This document shows, piece by piece, positions 11,099-21,434 of a DNA stretch of 64,000 nucleotides (its first letter is position 1; every line of letters begins with the position of its first letter). The stretch comes from Cytospora piceicola (taxonomy: Eukaryota > Ascomycota > Sordariomycetes > Diaporthales > Cytosporaceae). The translations under genes and the position numbers were made by a program. Where the stretch lies: NCBI GenBank assembly GCA_023375675.1, contig JALQBC010000014.1:62001-126000 (forward strand), given 5' to 3'. Below the pieces are notes generated by a model. That model was given only the letters and a program-made list of their open reading frames with translations, made no database searches and was not told the DNA's origin.

Positions 11099-12064
11099 AT
11101 GCCACCTTCAATACCTAGGGCGCCTCTGCGCTCATTAACCTCGAGCATCCCATCCACGGTCTCTTCCGTATCCGCCGCCACCCTCCGGACCTTCAGCACG
11201 ACAGCATCCCGCCTAGAAGTTGACATCCCCCCGGAGTCCCCCCGCTTCATCAACCTCCCCGACCCGCCCCAGTCCTCCGAGCGGAAGCTCCCCCCAGTAA
11301 AGGGTGTCCTGCCGGTACCGCGCGAGATCTTCCACCGGCGCAACAACGGCAGCCACAAGGTCCAGCCCGGCTTCGTCGACCAGACCGTGCCCAAGTCTAG
11401 GGCCGAGCTCGCCGGCGAGGCGCCCCGGTCCGAGAAGGCGGCCTGGAAGCGGCTCATGGCCGAGTCGCGGCGACAGGCCCTGGGCGCCGGTATCAGCAGC
11501 CTCTGGGAGCGCAAGCAGACGCGCGAGGCCCGGGCCAAGGGCCGCGCTGAGTCGCACCGCGAGCGCAACCTGATGGCGGCCAACGCGCCCGAGCGCCTGG
11601 ACGACGTCTACACGCGGGGCACGGTGATGCAGCACACGCTCGAGACGCGTGTCATCCGAGACCCGCTCTACAAGGAGCGGCAGCTCGAGTCGCAGGCGCG
11701 CACGGCGGCGCTGCAGCAGACCAGGTCCGAGGCTAGGAAGGACGCCGTCCAGAGGCTGTACGTGGAGGCCGGGAGCTTCATCGTCAGCGAGGAGGAGCTG
11801 TCCAAGAAGATCGACGACATCTTCACCCCGGACCACTTCAAGACCCACGGCAAGCAGTTCGCCATCCCCGATGCCGAGAACGTGTGGGATGCACACGGCC
11901 CGCCCATCACGATCAAGTCCATGTTCGCCAGCATGAAGGGCACGAGCACCGTGGCCATCGACTACTACAAGAGCGAGGCCAGCGAGACGACGCTGCGGCA
12001 GAGGGTTGTGGCCGGAGAGCTTACTGGTGGCGCCATGTCTGCTCCTTCGAAGAGGGACCGATAG
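11099..12064 (+). CDS. mitochondrial small-subunit ribosomal protein, mS26/PET123 type
   Basis: An intron-free frame of 321 codons. The first 35-40 residues are Arg, Ser and Thr rich without acidic residues and look like a mitochondrial transit peptide, with LRTFSTTASRL as a plausible cleavage region. The centre has a long Arg/Lys/Glu/Ala-rich helix with PRSEKAAWKRLMAESRRQAL and WERKQTREARAKGRAE. This composition and arrangement match my recollection of fungal mS26 (yeast Pet123) proteins. GC content at third positions is very high. The assignment rests on overall pattern rather than a diagnostic motif, so the exact subunit is tentative; a mitochondrial protein is likely. Confidence 0.62.
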   Translation: MPPSIPRAPLRSLTSSIPSTVSSVSAATLRTFSTTASRLEVDIPPESPRFINLPDPPQSSERKLPPVKGVLPVPREIFHRRNNGSHKVQPGFVDQTVPKSRAELAGEAPRSEKAAWKRLMAESRRQALGAGISSLWERKQTREARAKGRAESHRERNLMAANAPERLDDVYTRGTVMQHTLETRVIRDPLYKERQLESQARTAALQQTRSEARKDAVQRLYVEAGSFIVSEEELSKKIDDIFTPDHFKTHGKQFAIPDAENVWDAHGPPITIKSMFASMKGTSTVAIDYYKSEASETTLRQRVVAGELTGGAMSAPSKRDR

Positions 12065-12425
12065 TGACTCATACATACCAACGTCTTGGGGACATTTACA
12101 TCCAAATGGTAGACCTGTATCATAGCAAATTATCGAGCCTGTGTTGCGACAGCGATGCACACCCAAAAATATCAATTGTGATCCAGGAAAGGAATTTGAT
12201 TGATCAGCTAAATCCCACAAGCTCCTTAACGCCCCAGTTCCATGTAGTACAATAGCCGATGAGCGTGACCCAACTGTGGTTCTAATAAAAAGGCAGTTGG
12301 TCTTATTAGGTAAATAGCGATCGAACCCCGTCTTTCCAGTAGATCATAACCATGTCGACGAACGCTCCAATAACCAATTTCAAGCACATGTTCCGACACG
12401 TTTTCGTCACCGGCCTCCCACGTTA
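12065..12425. other. convergent intergenic region
   Basis: A 3'-to-3' spacer between the mS26-type gene and the ABC transporter gene. No gene or repeat was seen. Confidence 0.5.
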
Positions 12426-15400
12426 TTATCGTCTCTCAACCAGGAGGATATGCATAGCTGCGTATGCAAGCACGACAAATACTGCGGCGTAGACACCCAG
12501 GCAGGCGATATCCTTCCACATGGCGCCATTGTCAAAGCCGAAGGAGCTCAGGATGGCGGCGCCAGGCACGGTAATATCCAAGCCGTACTTCTTGTCAACG
12601 AGCGTCAACTTACTGACCTCGTTAACGATAAGCGACTCGAACGCGTAGTGGAAGATCGACAGCCACTGGAGCCATTTGGCTCCATCCGGAATCTTGTCCT
12701 GGTTCAGGAGGAGACCGGCGAAGAGCAGACTGAAGAGCATAACCAGGCTTCCAATCAAGTTTGCGACGCTGTTGTCCTTGCAGACGATGCCGATGAAGAG
12801 ACAGATGGAGGCAGCTGCAAGATTGAACAGGACCAGCACAAGCAGGAACACGAAGAAGTGGGCCATGTCTGCCTTGAGGCCAGTCATTGGGTAGATGATG
12901 ATACCCATGAGAATTGGTGGGATGATCCGAAGTGGAATGATGTCAAAGAGCACCTTGGAGGCAAAGTACGTGATCGGAGAGTAGTATCCATTGGCGCGTT
13001 CTCTGGTGAACAGCAGTCTCTCAGAAGAGAACACGTTGAGGCTGGTCAAGGTGCTGAACCCGAAAAGAGCCAGGACGAAGAAGAAAAGGCCCAAACGGTT
13101 CTGGAATCCGGGAATGTCTGAGGTCAGCCCGTAAAAGAGGTAACCGGAAAGAACACCGAGGAGAATAGCGATGGCGTAATGCGTCAACATCAACAACGGG
13201 TTGCGGTAAAGATTCTTCCAGGTGCGTTGGGACAGGATGACGAACTGTCGCAGGTATCCAATCCGCGCGTATCCCTTGCCAACGACGCTGGTGTTGATAT
13301 TAGGACCATCGACGCTGTAGCCATTTGAATTGCGACCGTTGGCACTTTGAGCACCGGCGACTGCCTGTTGGATTTCGTCATGCGCTGTGCCAGAGATATC
13401 GGATTCGGCAAACGAGTTGACAAGAATGTCGAGGTCGGTGCTGCCAGCAGCTGCAGGAGGGAGATCGTGTGGGTCTTCAATGATCTGGGACGGAACGCGA
13501 CCGGGCCTCTGTTTCCGAAGCTTGTACGCATCCGCTTCTCCTTCTCCGTCAGACGAAGCTGCGGTCTCAGCATTCGTCTTGCGTCGTGTGAAGAGCTCCC
13601 GTTCCTGCTTGGCCCTGACCGAGTCTCGACGCTTGGTTTTGGGTCTAGATGACGAGGCCTCGACACCGCTCTCCTCCCCGATGCTGACGTTCGAAATACT
13701 AGCTATAGACTTGACAGCCCTGGTGCTGCTTGGCCCAACACTGGCGGCATCTGCCGAGATAGTGCCGTCGTCAAAACTGGTAGTGGTGCCGACGTGCATG
13801 GTCAGATCGACGAGGTAATCCGCAATGTTGAATCCAGGAGGGCACGGGTAGCCAATGTGATCAAAGTAGTCCTGGCACTGAGGAAAAGGACCTGAATAAA
13901 CTGGTCTGCCCTGGGCTAAGAGGATGAGGCTGTCAAACAGGGCAACTATATTGGACCGAGGCTGGTGGATGGTGAAAATCACGGTGCGCTTGAAGTCCTT
14001 TGCCAACGTGACGAGACACTCGATGACGTTGAACGCGTTGTAGGCGTCAAGACCACTGGTAGGTTCGTCGAGGAAGAGGATGGATGGACTAGTGACCAGT
14101 TCACAGGCGATGCCAACTCGGCGCTTTTCACCGCCAGAGATTCCACGACCGCTGCCTTCCTCTGAACCAATCAGAGAATCTTTGATGTGATAAATCCCAA
14201 GCTGCTTCTCGACTTCGGTGACCCTTTGCACCTTCGCGGCTCGTGTCATGTCCCGGGGCAGCCGCAGCAAGGCGCTGTTTAGTATAGTCTCATGGACTGT
14301 CAAGGTTGGCAGCATGGTGTCTTCCTGATCAACAAATCCGACCACGGCTTTGAAATCAGCATCAGTGACCTTCTCGCCATTGACGTAAAAGTCGCCGGTG
14401 ACCGTGCCTCGTTTGTTCTTTCGCGCGAGAATATCCAAAAAGGTTGTCTTGCCAGCGCCGGAAGCCCCCATGATAGCCGTGACCTCTCCAGGATGCGCCA
14501 CGCCCCGGATAGAGTTCAGGATCGTCTTGCCGTTGAGGCTATATGACACATCCTCAAACTGAAGGGACGCAGGCTTGTGGTCTGCCATGAGCTTCAGCGC
14601 CTCATCGTCAGAGTCATCCAGATGGATTGGGCCATATCTGAACGAGCGACTTGAAAGGTACCAAGTAAGAATAATAATCAGGACAAGGAAGAGTGCGCAG
14701 CCAGCGATAACCCCGGCTATGAGAGGCGTATTGATCTTTGGCACAGGCGGTTGATAGTCGGGCAACTCAGAGAAATGCACGCATTCGCCAGACCGACAGG
14801 TAAGAGTAATGCTAGCATCGCCAAACAGCTGGCTGATCAACTCGTTCATGGCCGGTTCCTCGAAGCTGCACTTGTTCACGCCTTCTTTGTCTCGTATGCA
14901 CTTGAATGAGCCAGGACCCATGATTTCTTCTGTCAGGAAGTCCGTGATGTCGACCGAACCGTTCTCGCCACAGAGCATTCGGTCGGGTATGCACGAGCAT
15001 TCGACCGTCTTGCAGCTGTATGAGGTCTTGTTCTGGGCCGCATCGTTGAAATCGTAGCTCGACTCGCATTCGTCGAGGCTGCAGTAGAAAGACTCCCTTT
15101 TGTCGACCCAGAACTGGAAGTTGCAGCTGGCGTCGGATGAATCGCAGGTAAAGGTGACTTGTGGGACCTGCTTGCCGAGCAGTTCGCGGATCTTCTCGTT
15201 GGTGACGTCGCACATTTGATAGTTTTCCTTGAGGACATTTCCCATCTGATAGCAGACGCCCCCCTCTTCGGACTCCATCAGAGCGTTACAGGCCTTATCT
15301 TCGGTGCACATGTTGCAGTTTAATCCGGACCAGCCTTCATCGCATTCGCAGTCTCTGCCCTCGCGTATCTGTCGGTGCTCATTGCCTCGAGCCAGGGAAC

Positions 15401-15818
15401 CGCAGACTAAGTCCGTATTAGCGTACGTGAAGAAGGAATTAAGCCATCTTCAAAGTTCATATATGAAGGGACATACGAGGTTCGATGCAGTCCACGCCAC
15501 CAAAGCCGGCTGGACATGAACACTGCCCATTAAATGTGTTACAGTCCGCATATTGGCCACAGGTGAAGGCAGGAAGAAGACAGTTGAAGCTGAAGAACGA
15601 TGATGTCAGCATATCATGGAAGCGGAAACATGCGATGGGGAACGGTGAGATGGAACACACCATGGCGGACAGTCCTCTGGACGGTTGTCCATCAGGGCGA
15701 GCTGTGCGCGCAATGCATCAATGTCGGGTGATGACATGGAGTAGTTCTGGGAAGCGGCGGCGGTACTTGTCAGCACAAGCGCCCCGAGAACCAAGGCGCG
15801 GGCCGACCGCGATGCCAT
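12426..15818 (-). CDS. ADP1: ADP1-type ABCG half-transporter with EGF-like ectodomain
   Basis: Three exons (15818-15661, 15589-15477, 15406-12426) give 1,083 aa, close to yeast Adp1 (1,049 aa). An N-terminal signal peptide ([17 protein letters not shown]) leads into a long Cys-rich lumenal region with EGF-like modules such as [14 protein letters not shown] and [15 protein letters not shown] transmembrane segment lies near 318-345. One nucleotide-binding domain follows, with Walker [10 protein letters not shown], signature SGGEKRRVG and Walker [14 protein letters not shown] charged linker comes next, then an ABC2 membrane domain of about six helices at the C-terminus. The signal peptide and Cys-rich ectodomain separate it from drug-type full-length ABCG pumps. 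The substrate is unknown. Both introns disrupt the EGF-like region and join Cys codons in frame. Confidence 0.94.
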
Positions 15819-16628
15819 GTTGAAGTGGACAGGACTCTTGATGGTGCGGTTTGGAAGAGTCTCAAGCCGTCCTTGGTGTTGTGTAGGGTGTAATGGAGGA
15901 TGCAGGAGGAAGGAGAGGTGTTTGAGCGCCGGTATGGGTAACCTGCCAAGATGCAGGTGGTGCACTGGCGCGATGCAGCAATGTCCAGGTGCCCAGCTGC
16001 CCACAGCAGGTGGCACAGGTGTGTCTGTGATTCGATACCCTTCAACAGGCTCCTCTAAAGCTACCCCACAGTCACAGCACACCCCAGGAAGCTCGGGCCT
16101 CTGAGTGACCCGATTGCCGGGGTTCCTGGATCGGCCAACCTTGTGCCTGACGTAATGATCAGTACCGAGGAATCTATTTACGGTATCTAGTACTTCCTGA
16201 TGGTCCTGATATCAACAAAATCATGGAAAGTACCTATCCTCACCGGTTGATCCTAGCTTAAGTCGTGGTATGGAGTTCAATATTGAATGAAGAACGCCAG
16301 GTGTTTGTGGCGGCTATAAGCACTTCATATGCAGAGCAGCCCAGATTCCTGCAGCGTTTGACCATAGCATTCGCTCAAATAATCTCCTGCACACCATATT
16401 ATGTCACTTGGTACTCGGCATGATCCGGCCCTCAAAGCTCTGGGTTGATCGAAGGTCTCTATCAGTGTATGTAGCATCTCGTTTGATCTACCTGATAACC
16501 TAGGTAGGTGTACATAAAGCCCCGGTAGGCGCGTCCATCTCGTCTCTCCTAGCCCAGTCTCTTCCCCTCAACACTACCCCTGAACTACCCGGCTTCAACG
16601 ACCAGAGACAGTTTGAAACGCTTCCGAC
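15819..16628. other. divergent intergenic region, ADP1 / aminotransferase
   Basis: About 810 bp holding both 5' regions. Near 16,500 there is a short AGGTAGGTG run, and the 100 bp before 16,629 are C/T-rich as is usual in fungal leaders. No named element was seen. Confidence 0.5.
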
Positions 16629-17876
16629 ATGGTCAAGATTGAGCCGTTCGCAGTGGAGCAGTGGATGGATGAGTGAGTGTCGCCATAATACCGTTGCATC
16701 CTCAATACTTATGTACTTGGAAGGTATGAGACCACGCCCGGCGTTCTGAACATTGCCGAGACATGCGCCGCATCCGTCTCCATTGACGACTTGACAGCCC
16801 TATCTGCGGATGGGGCTAGTCCTAGTCGACTACTCTTGTCGACGAAACTCACCTACGGTGCCATTCGGGGCTCGGACACACTGCGCAAACGCGTGGCTAC
16901 CCTCTACGAGAGGAGCGCACCTGAGCCCCTGCCACTCGACAGCATTCTCATTACTCAGGGAGCCATAGTCGCCAATTTCCTCACCCTATACACCTTTCTT
17001 GGACCAGGCGACCACGCAATTTGTGTCTACCCCACCTACCAGCAACTCTACGGTGTCCCACAGAGCCTAGGAGCGGAGGTGTCACTATGGAAGTTGAAGA
17101 AGGACAACGGGTATGTGCCGGACGTTAGCGAGCTCGAGTCACTTGTGAAGGACAACACCAAGATGATCATTTTGAACAATCCGAACAACCCAACCGGGTC
17201 GACAATCCACAGAGCTGTTCTTAGCTCCGTTGTCGAGTTTGCCAAGGCCCGGGGTATCATTATCCTCTGTGACGAGGTATACAGCCCACTATACCACAGT
17301 CTACCATCCGAGGCGGATATCCCACCGTCGATTCTGTCCTTTGGATATGAGAAAACTATCTCGACAGGGTCCATGTCCAAGGCCTGGTCCCTCGCAGGCA
17401 TTAGGCTCGGTTGGATCGCCTCCCGCGATAAAAGCATCATCAGCGCCGCTGCTGAGGCCCGCGACTATACCACCATTTCCGTGTCACAACTAGACGATCA
17501 AGTTGCTACCTACGCCCTCTCGGATTCGGTGCGGCCAGCGCTGATAGAGAGAAACTTGGACCTTGCAAGGACGAATTTGGACTTGCTGGACAGATTCATG
17601 ACGGCACATGAAGGGATATGCAACTGGATAAAACCAACAGCGGGGACGACGGCGTTCATCCAATTCACGCACAAGGGAAAGCCGGTGGACGATGTAACAT
17701 TTTGTTTGGGCGTGTTACAGGAGACGAAGGTGATGTTCCTGCCAGGCTCGAAATGCTTTGGTCACGACGAGGACTTCAAAGGCTTCGTAAGGATCGGATA
17801 CGTCTGTGAGACGGAGGTGCTTCAAAAGGCTCTGGAGAAGCTGGGGGAGTATGTGGCTGGGAATCTCTCATCATGA
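16629..17876 (+). CDS. class I/II PLP-dependent aminotransferase
   Basis: A fold-type I PLP enzyme of 398 aa from two exons (16629-16672 and 16724-17876). The intron splits codon 15 and the join restores the frame. Motifs visible are ILNNPNNPTG (cofactor-binding Asn), CDEVYSPLYH (Asp/Tyr contacts to PLP) and STGSMSKAWSLAGIRLGW, in which Lys234 is the Schiff-base lysine. The conserved Arg in the C-terminal FVRIGYV is the expected carboxylate-binding residue. No targeting signal is evident, so it is probably cytosolic. The nearest families I know include enzymes annotated as capreomycidine synthase-like and kynurenine or aromatic aminotransferases. The substrate cannot be read from sequence. 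Confidence 0.88.
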
Positions 17877-18931
17877 GAGCAGATGCCCGGGCCACGCCCA
17901 GAGCTTGGTTCGGTGTTGTCATGGATGAGGCAATTGCTCGGATCGAACGAGGTTAGACGGTATGAGAGGAAACAGCGGAAGGTTCCGCACTACCGAGTGG
18001 AGAGATGCTATTCAATCGCTCCCAACAGTGGTATTGGGTAAGTCACTCCTGGCCCCTCGGAAGGCGCCCGCGAGCCCTTGGAGGAAGCAGGTCGGCACAA
18101 CGCATCCAGCCGCAGCACAAACTCACCAACAACTGCATGTTGGGGCTCCTTTCAATGATCCGGGCTGCTTTGCTGACTACTATACCAGGAGCTTGGACCC
18201 TTGGACCCCAAATGTCACTAGTTTCCATATGCATTTTACCATGTTGGCTGAATTCACCAAGCAAGTCCCATCCCAGCACCCGGGGCGTGCCGACCTGCTG
18301 CCTGCAACAAACCTCGGTTCGGACAGGAATCGAACGTCAATTTCAGTTCCTGTTGACGAAGCCGGAAAGCCCCACAGTTGACCCGATTTTCAGGGGGCTC
18401 GGTCAAGTACCCATCGCCTTTTTTGACACCGACGACGCGGCAGTGTCAGTCGCCCCCCCAGAAACACCAAGGCCTCCGCGTCATCATCGCCTTCGTGACT
18501 GACCCTTCACTCCTTGGCTGCTTGGCTCTTCCTTATTGTGATTCAGATTTTGGGCTTCATTCGTTCTTTGGATTATTCCGTGGCAACTCTGAACTACCCC
18601 AGCATATCAGGCGCGTCTTTCTTTTGGGTTGCTTATCCGGCTCCACTGGCATTCTTCGTGCACGGCTTGCGGGCTTTCGTCTAGACCTCGCCAGGCTTTC
18701 CTTGGTTTCCTCTTATATCCACACCTAAGCCGAGCTGGGATAGAAATGCCCTTGTTGTTTGGTTTCGACATTCGAGCTGGGTATTGTTAACCTCTGGACT
18801 CATTTCCCTTTTCTCCTTTGGTTTATTTCGAGTTGGTTTGTTGTTTCTTTCTCGCTGCACTGAGGTTTACTCTCGTCGAAGTGTGCACCCACCTTTACCA
18901 GTGTACTTTTCGTCCGCTTCTCATTGGAAAT
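17877..18931. other. intergenic, probable long leader of the protease gene
   Basis: Just over 1 kb without a convincing gene. Two overlapping open frames (17,962-18,381 and 18,005-18,502) are in different frames and have no domain. The last 450 bp before 18,932 are strongly T/C-rich, typical of a promoter and 5' UTR in filamentous fungi. Confidence 0.5.
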
Positions 18932-20474
18932 ATGAAGGAATCACATGTTTTTGCCGCTGCCGCGGGCGTCTTCTTTGCCCCGATCGTAAATGCAGGTAAA
19001 ACGATACAATGGGATATACAAAAGAACAACCACCGAAAGGCGATGTCCGGCAAGCGCGCGACAAGCACATACTCGGAGGTCATCACAAATGAAAACACTG
19101 AAGGTGGCTACTTCGCAACCTGCGCAATTGGGACGCCCAGTCAGAACATGACCATGCAGCTCGATACTGGGAGTAGCGATATTTGGATACCGTGGGTCTC
19201 GGCGATTCTTTGCGAGGAATATGAGTGCTCATTAGGCACATGTGCGTTTGCCCTGAACTCCTTGTGAGCGGACTAAGACTAATATTACTGCTGCAGTTGA
19301 CCCATCTGCTTCTTCTACATATACAGACGTTGGCAAGGGCGAGTTTGAGATTTCGTATGTGGACGGAAGCTATTCCAAGGGCGATTACTTCACGGACACT
19401 TTCGAGATCGCAGGCGCCACTATTACCAACCTGACCATGGGTCTCGGGATATCCACCACCATAGCTTATGGTCTTGTCGGGGTGGGATATAAAGTGAACG
19501 AGGCTATTGTCAGCACGGAGTCTGTCTCTGCGGCATATCCAAACCTACCAGTGATAATGGTGAACGAAGGGCTGATCGCAACAAATGCATACAGCCTCTG
19601 GCTCAACGACCTCGATGCAAGCACCGGTAATATCCTGTTCGGGGGAATAGATACGGAGAAGTACACGGGCGACTTGACCCGCATCAACGTCATCAAGAAC
19701 TCCGAGACGCAGCAGTACGACACATTCTACGTGGAGCTCACGTCCATGCATGCTGTCAGTTCTACCGGCACTGACGAGCTAACTTCAGGGAATTTCCCGG
19801 TCCAAGTCGTGCTGGACTCGGGAACGACACTCAGCTACGTTCCTACCGACCTCGCAGAGGAGATCTGGGATGAAGCCGGCGCACTTTACCTTGGAGATCT
19901 TGGTCTGGCCGTAATTCCATGCAACATGCAGAAGAGTAAGGGCTTATTCTCCTTCGGCTTCGCAGGGTCTAAAGGCCCAAGGATCAACGTGACGATGGAA
20001 GAGCTTGTCCTCGACCTCGTCACCAGCGGACCAGTGCCGACGTTCAACTCTGGAGAGTACAAGGGCGAGGATGCCTGCGCGTTCGGTATCCAGAATACCA
20101 GCAGTGACCCTTTCCTCCTGGGCGACACCTTCCTGCGAAGCGCTTATGTCGTGTACGATCTCGTGAACAACCAGATCGGCATCGCGCAGACCGATTTCAA
20201 TGCGACAGAGTCGAACATCATTGCGTTCGAGAGCAAAGGAGCCCAGATCCCGTCGGCGACGCTGGCTTCTAACCAGAGCCTGGCCACGGCCACGTCGACA
20301 TCCACGTTCACGGAGCCTGCGTTTGCGGCAGCGAGCGGATTTCTGAATCTAACACAGGATGGGGACCAGGACAGTGGCTCCATGATGGCCTCGCCACTTG
20401 GCTTGGAGCATTTGGCTGTCAGTGGTTTTGCCATGCTCATGTCCTTGCTTGGAAGCGGTCTCTTCCTCTTTTGA
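18932..20474 (+). CDS. secreted or GPI-anchored pepsin-like aspartic protease (yapsin-like)
   Basis: An A1-family aspartic endopeptidase of 495 aa from two exons (18932-19241 and 19297-20474), joined at GGC ACA T|TT. A signal peptide (FAAAAGVFFAPIVNA) and a short basic propeptide (KNNHRKAMSGKRA) precede the catalytic domain. The two active-site motifs are LDTGSSDIW (Asp78) and VLDSGTTLSYVP (Asp277). The last 30 residues form a hydrophobic tail ending in LLGSGLFLF after a Ser/Thr-rich stretch. This fits a GPI-anchor signal, so it probably acts at the plasma membrane or wall. The start ATG was chosen because it begins the signal peptide; the frame is open further upstream to 18,818. Confidence 0.92.
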
Positions 20475-20544
20475 TGAGGTGAACCATTCTCTCCTAGCGT
20501 GCACTCTTCTATATATAACATGGGCTCGAAGACATGTTCTTCAG

Positions 20545-20576
<32 letters not shown>

Positions 20577-21078
20577 TCCTGACTAGAGATGACTGGGGAA
20601 TACATCGGAGGATATATATTAGAAGCATCCTAGGTGTTTCGGCCACCATGCATTGGGATGGAGTTAAGCATCTCAGTTTTTCATACGAATTATTGTATAT
20701 AAACAAATCAAGAGACAGGTCAGTAAATAGATACCAAACATAAGTATCAACCATATCTATATCAAGATGCACTGCGCATCTGGTTGCGGTTACGGTGCAT
20801 TCAATTGTTCACACCTTGCAATACTTCGCATCCCATTCGTTAAAAACCCTGGAAGGCTTTAAAGGTTCATTTTTTAATTCCCACATGTTCTCTGGTACGT
20901 CGTACAGATATTCTCATGTCAACTTGCTGACAATATTCCAAGCCGACCATACTGTCGACGGGAGCTTCTTCAATGCATTCCACAATGCGCGAAAATTCTC
21001 CCACCTGACAAAAAGAGAAGAGGTGTGGAATTAGATACCATTTCCGAAAGAAAAAAAGGAAAAAAGGAAGAATTGTGC
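20475..21078. other. intergenic with TA microsatellite
   Basis: 3' flank of the protease gene and downstream flank of the tRNA gene. Apart from the TA repeat it is AT-richer than its surroundings and has no gene. Confidence 0.5.
20546..20575. repeat. (TA)15 microsatellite
   Basis: An uninterrupted TA dinucleotide run about 70 bp after the stop codon of the aspartic protease gene, likely within its 3' UTR or just past it. Confidence 0.95.
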
Positions 21079-21176
21079 CTCGGATACGGGGAATCGAACC
21101 CCGAGCTGGTGAGCGCTCAAGAGCTCGTAAGAGCTCAAATGAGAGTCACCGATGTTAACCATTACACCATATCCGA
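21079..21176 (-). tRNA. tRNA-Glu(CTC) with 26-nt intron
   Basis: Read on the minus strand, the acceptor stem 5' TCGGATA pairs with 3' TATCCGA, with G as discriminator. The D arm contains TGGTGTAATGGTTAACA, the anticodon stem GGTGA/TCACC encloses loop C-T-CTC-A, and the T arm is CGGGG TTCGATT CCCCG. The anticodon is CTC, reading GAG. A 26-nt intron (21114-21139) follows position 37, the canonical site for nuclear tRNA introns. It contains two GAGCTC palindromes. The gene is divergent from MEF1 and 258 bp from its start. Confidence 0.93.
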
Positions 21177-21434
21177 TGGTGTGAGGCGTTGTTCCTTGTT
21201 TTTCCTTGTTTCTGGGGTAGTTATATTACTCGTAGAATCATTTGTGGATCGGGCTGACTCGGAGCTCTCAAACGGATCGGCATGCAAATGTTGGTTTGCC
21301 TGCCGGAATCCAAAAAATTTAGGAAATCATCACCCCCATCGCCCCCATCTGAGAAACACTTGTGAACGCGCCACGTCCTCTACCCTGTTTCATTCCTTCT
21401 TTTTAACCTGTTTTAGCCCCATGAATCCGTGAAG

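Noticed and set aside
11213..12220. A 335-codon minus-strand frame
   Set aside because: Shadow of the very GC-rich mS26-type gene on the opposite strand; long antisense frames are expected at such GC3.
17962..18502. Two overlapping open frames before the aspartic protease
   Set aside because: Mutually overlapping in different frames, no domain, and located in a T/C-rich leader.
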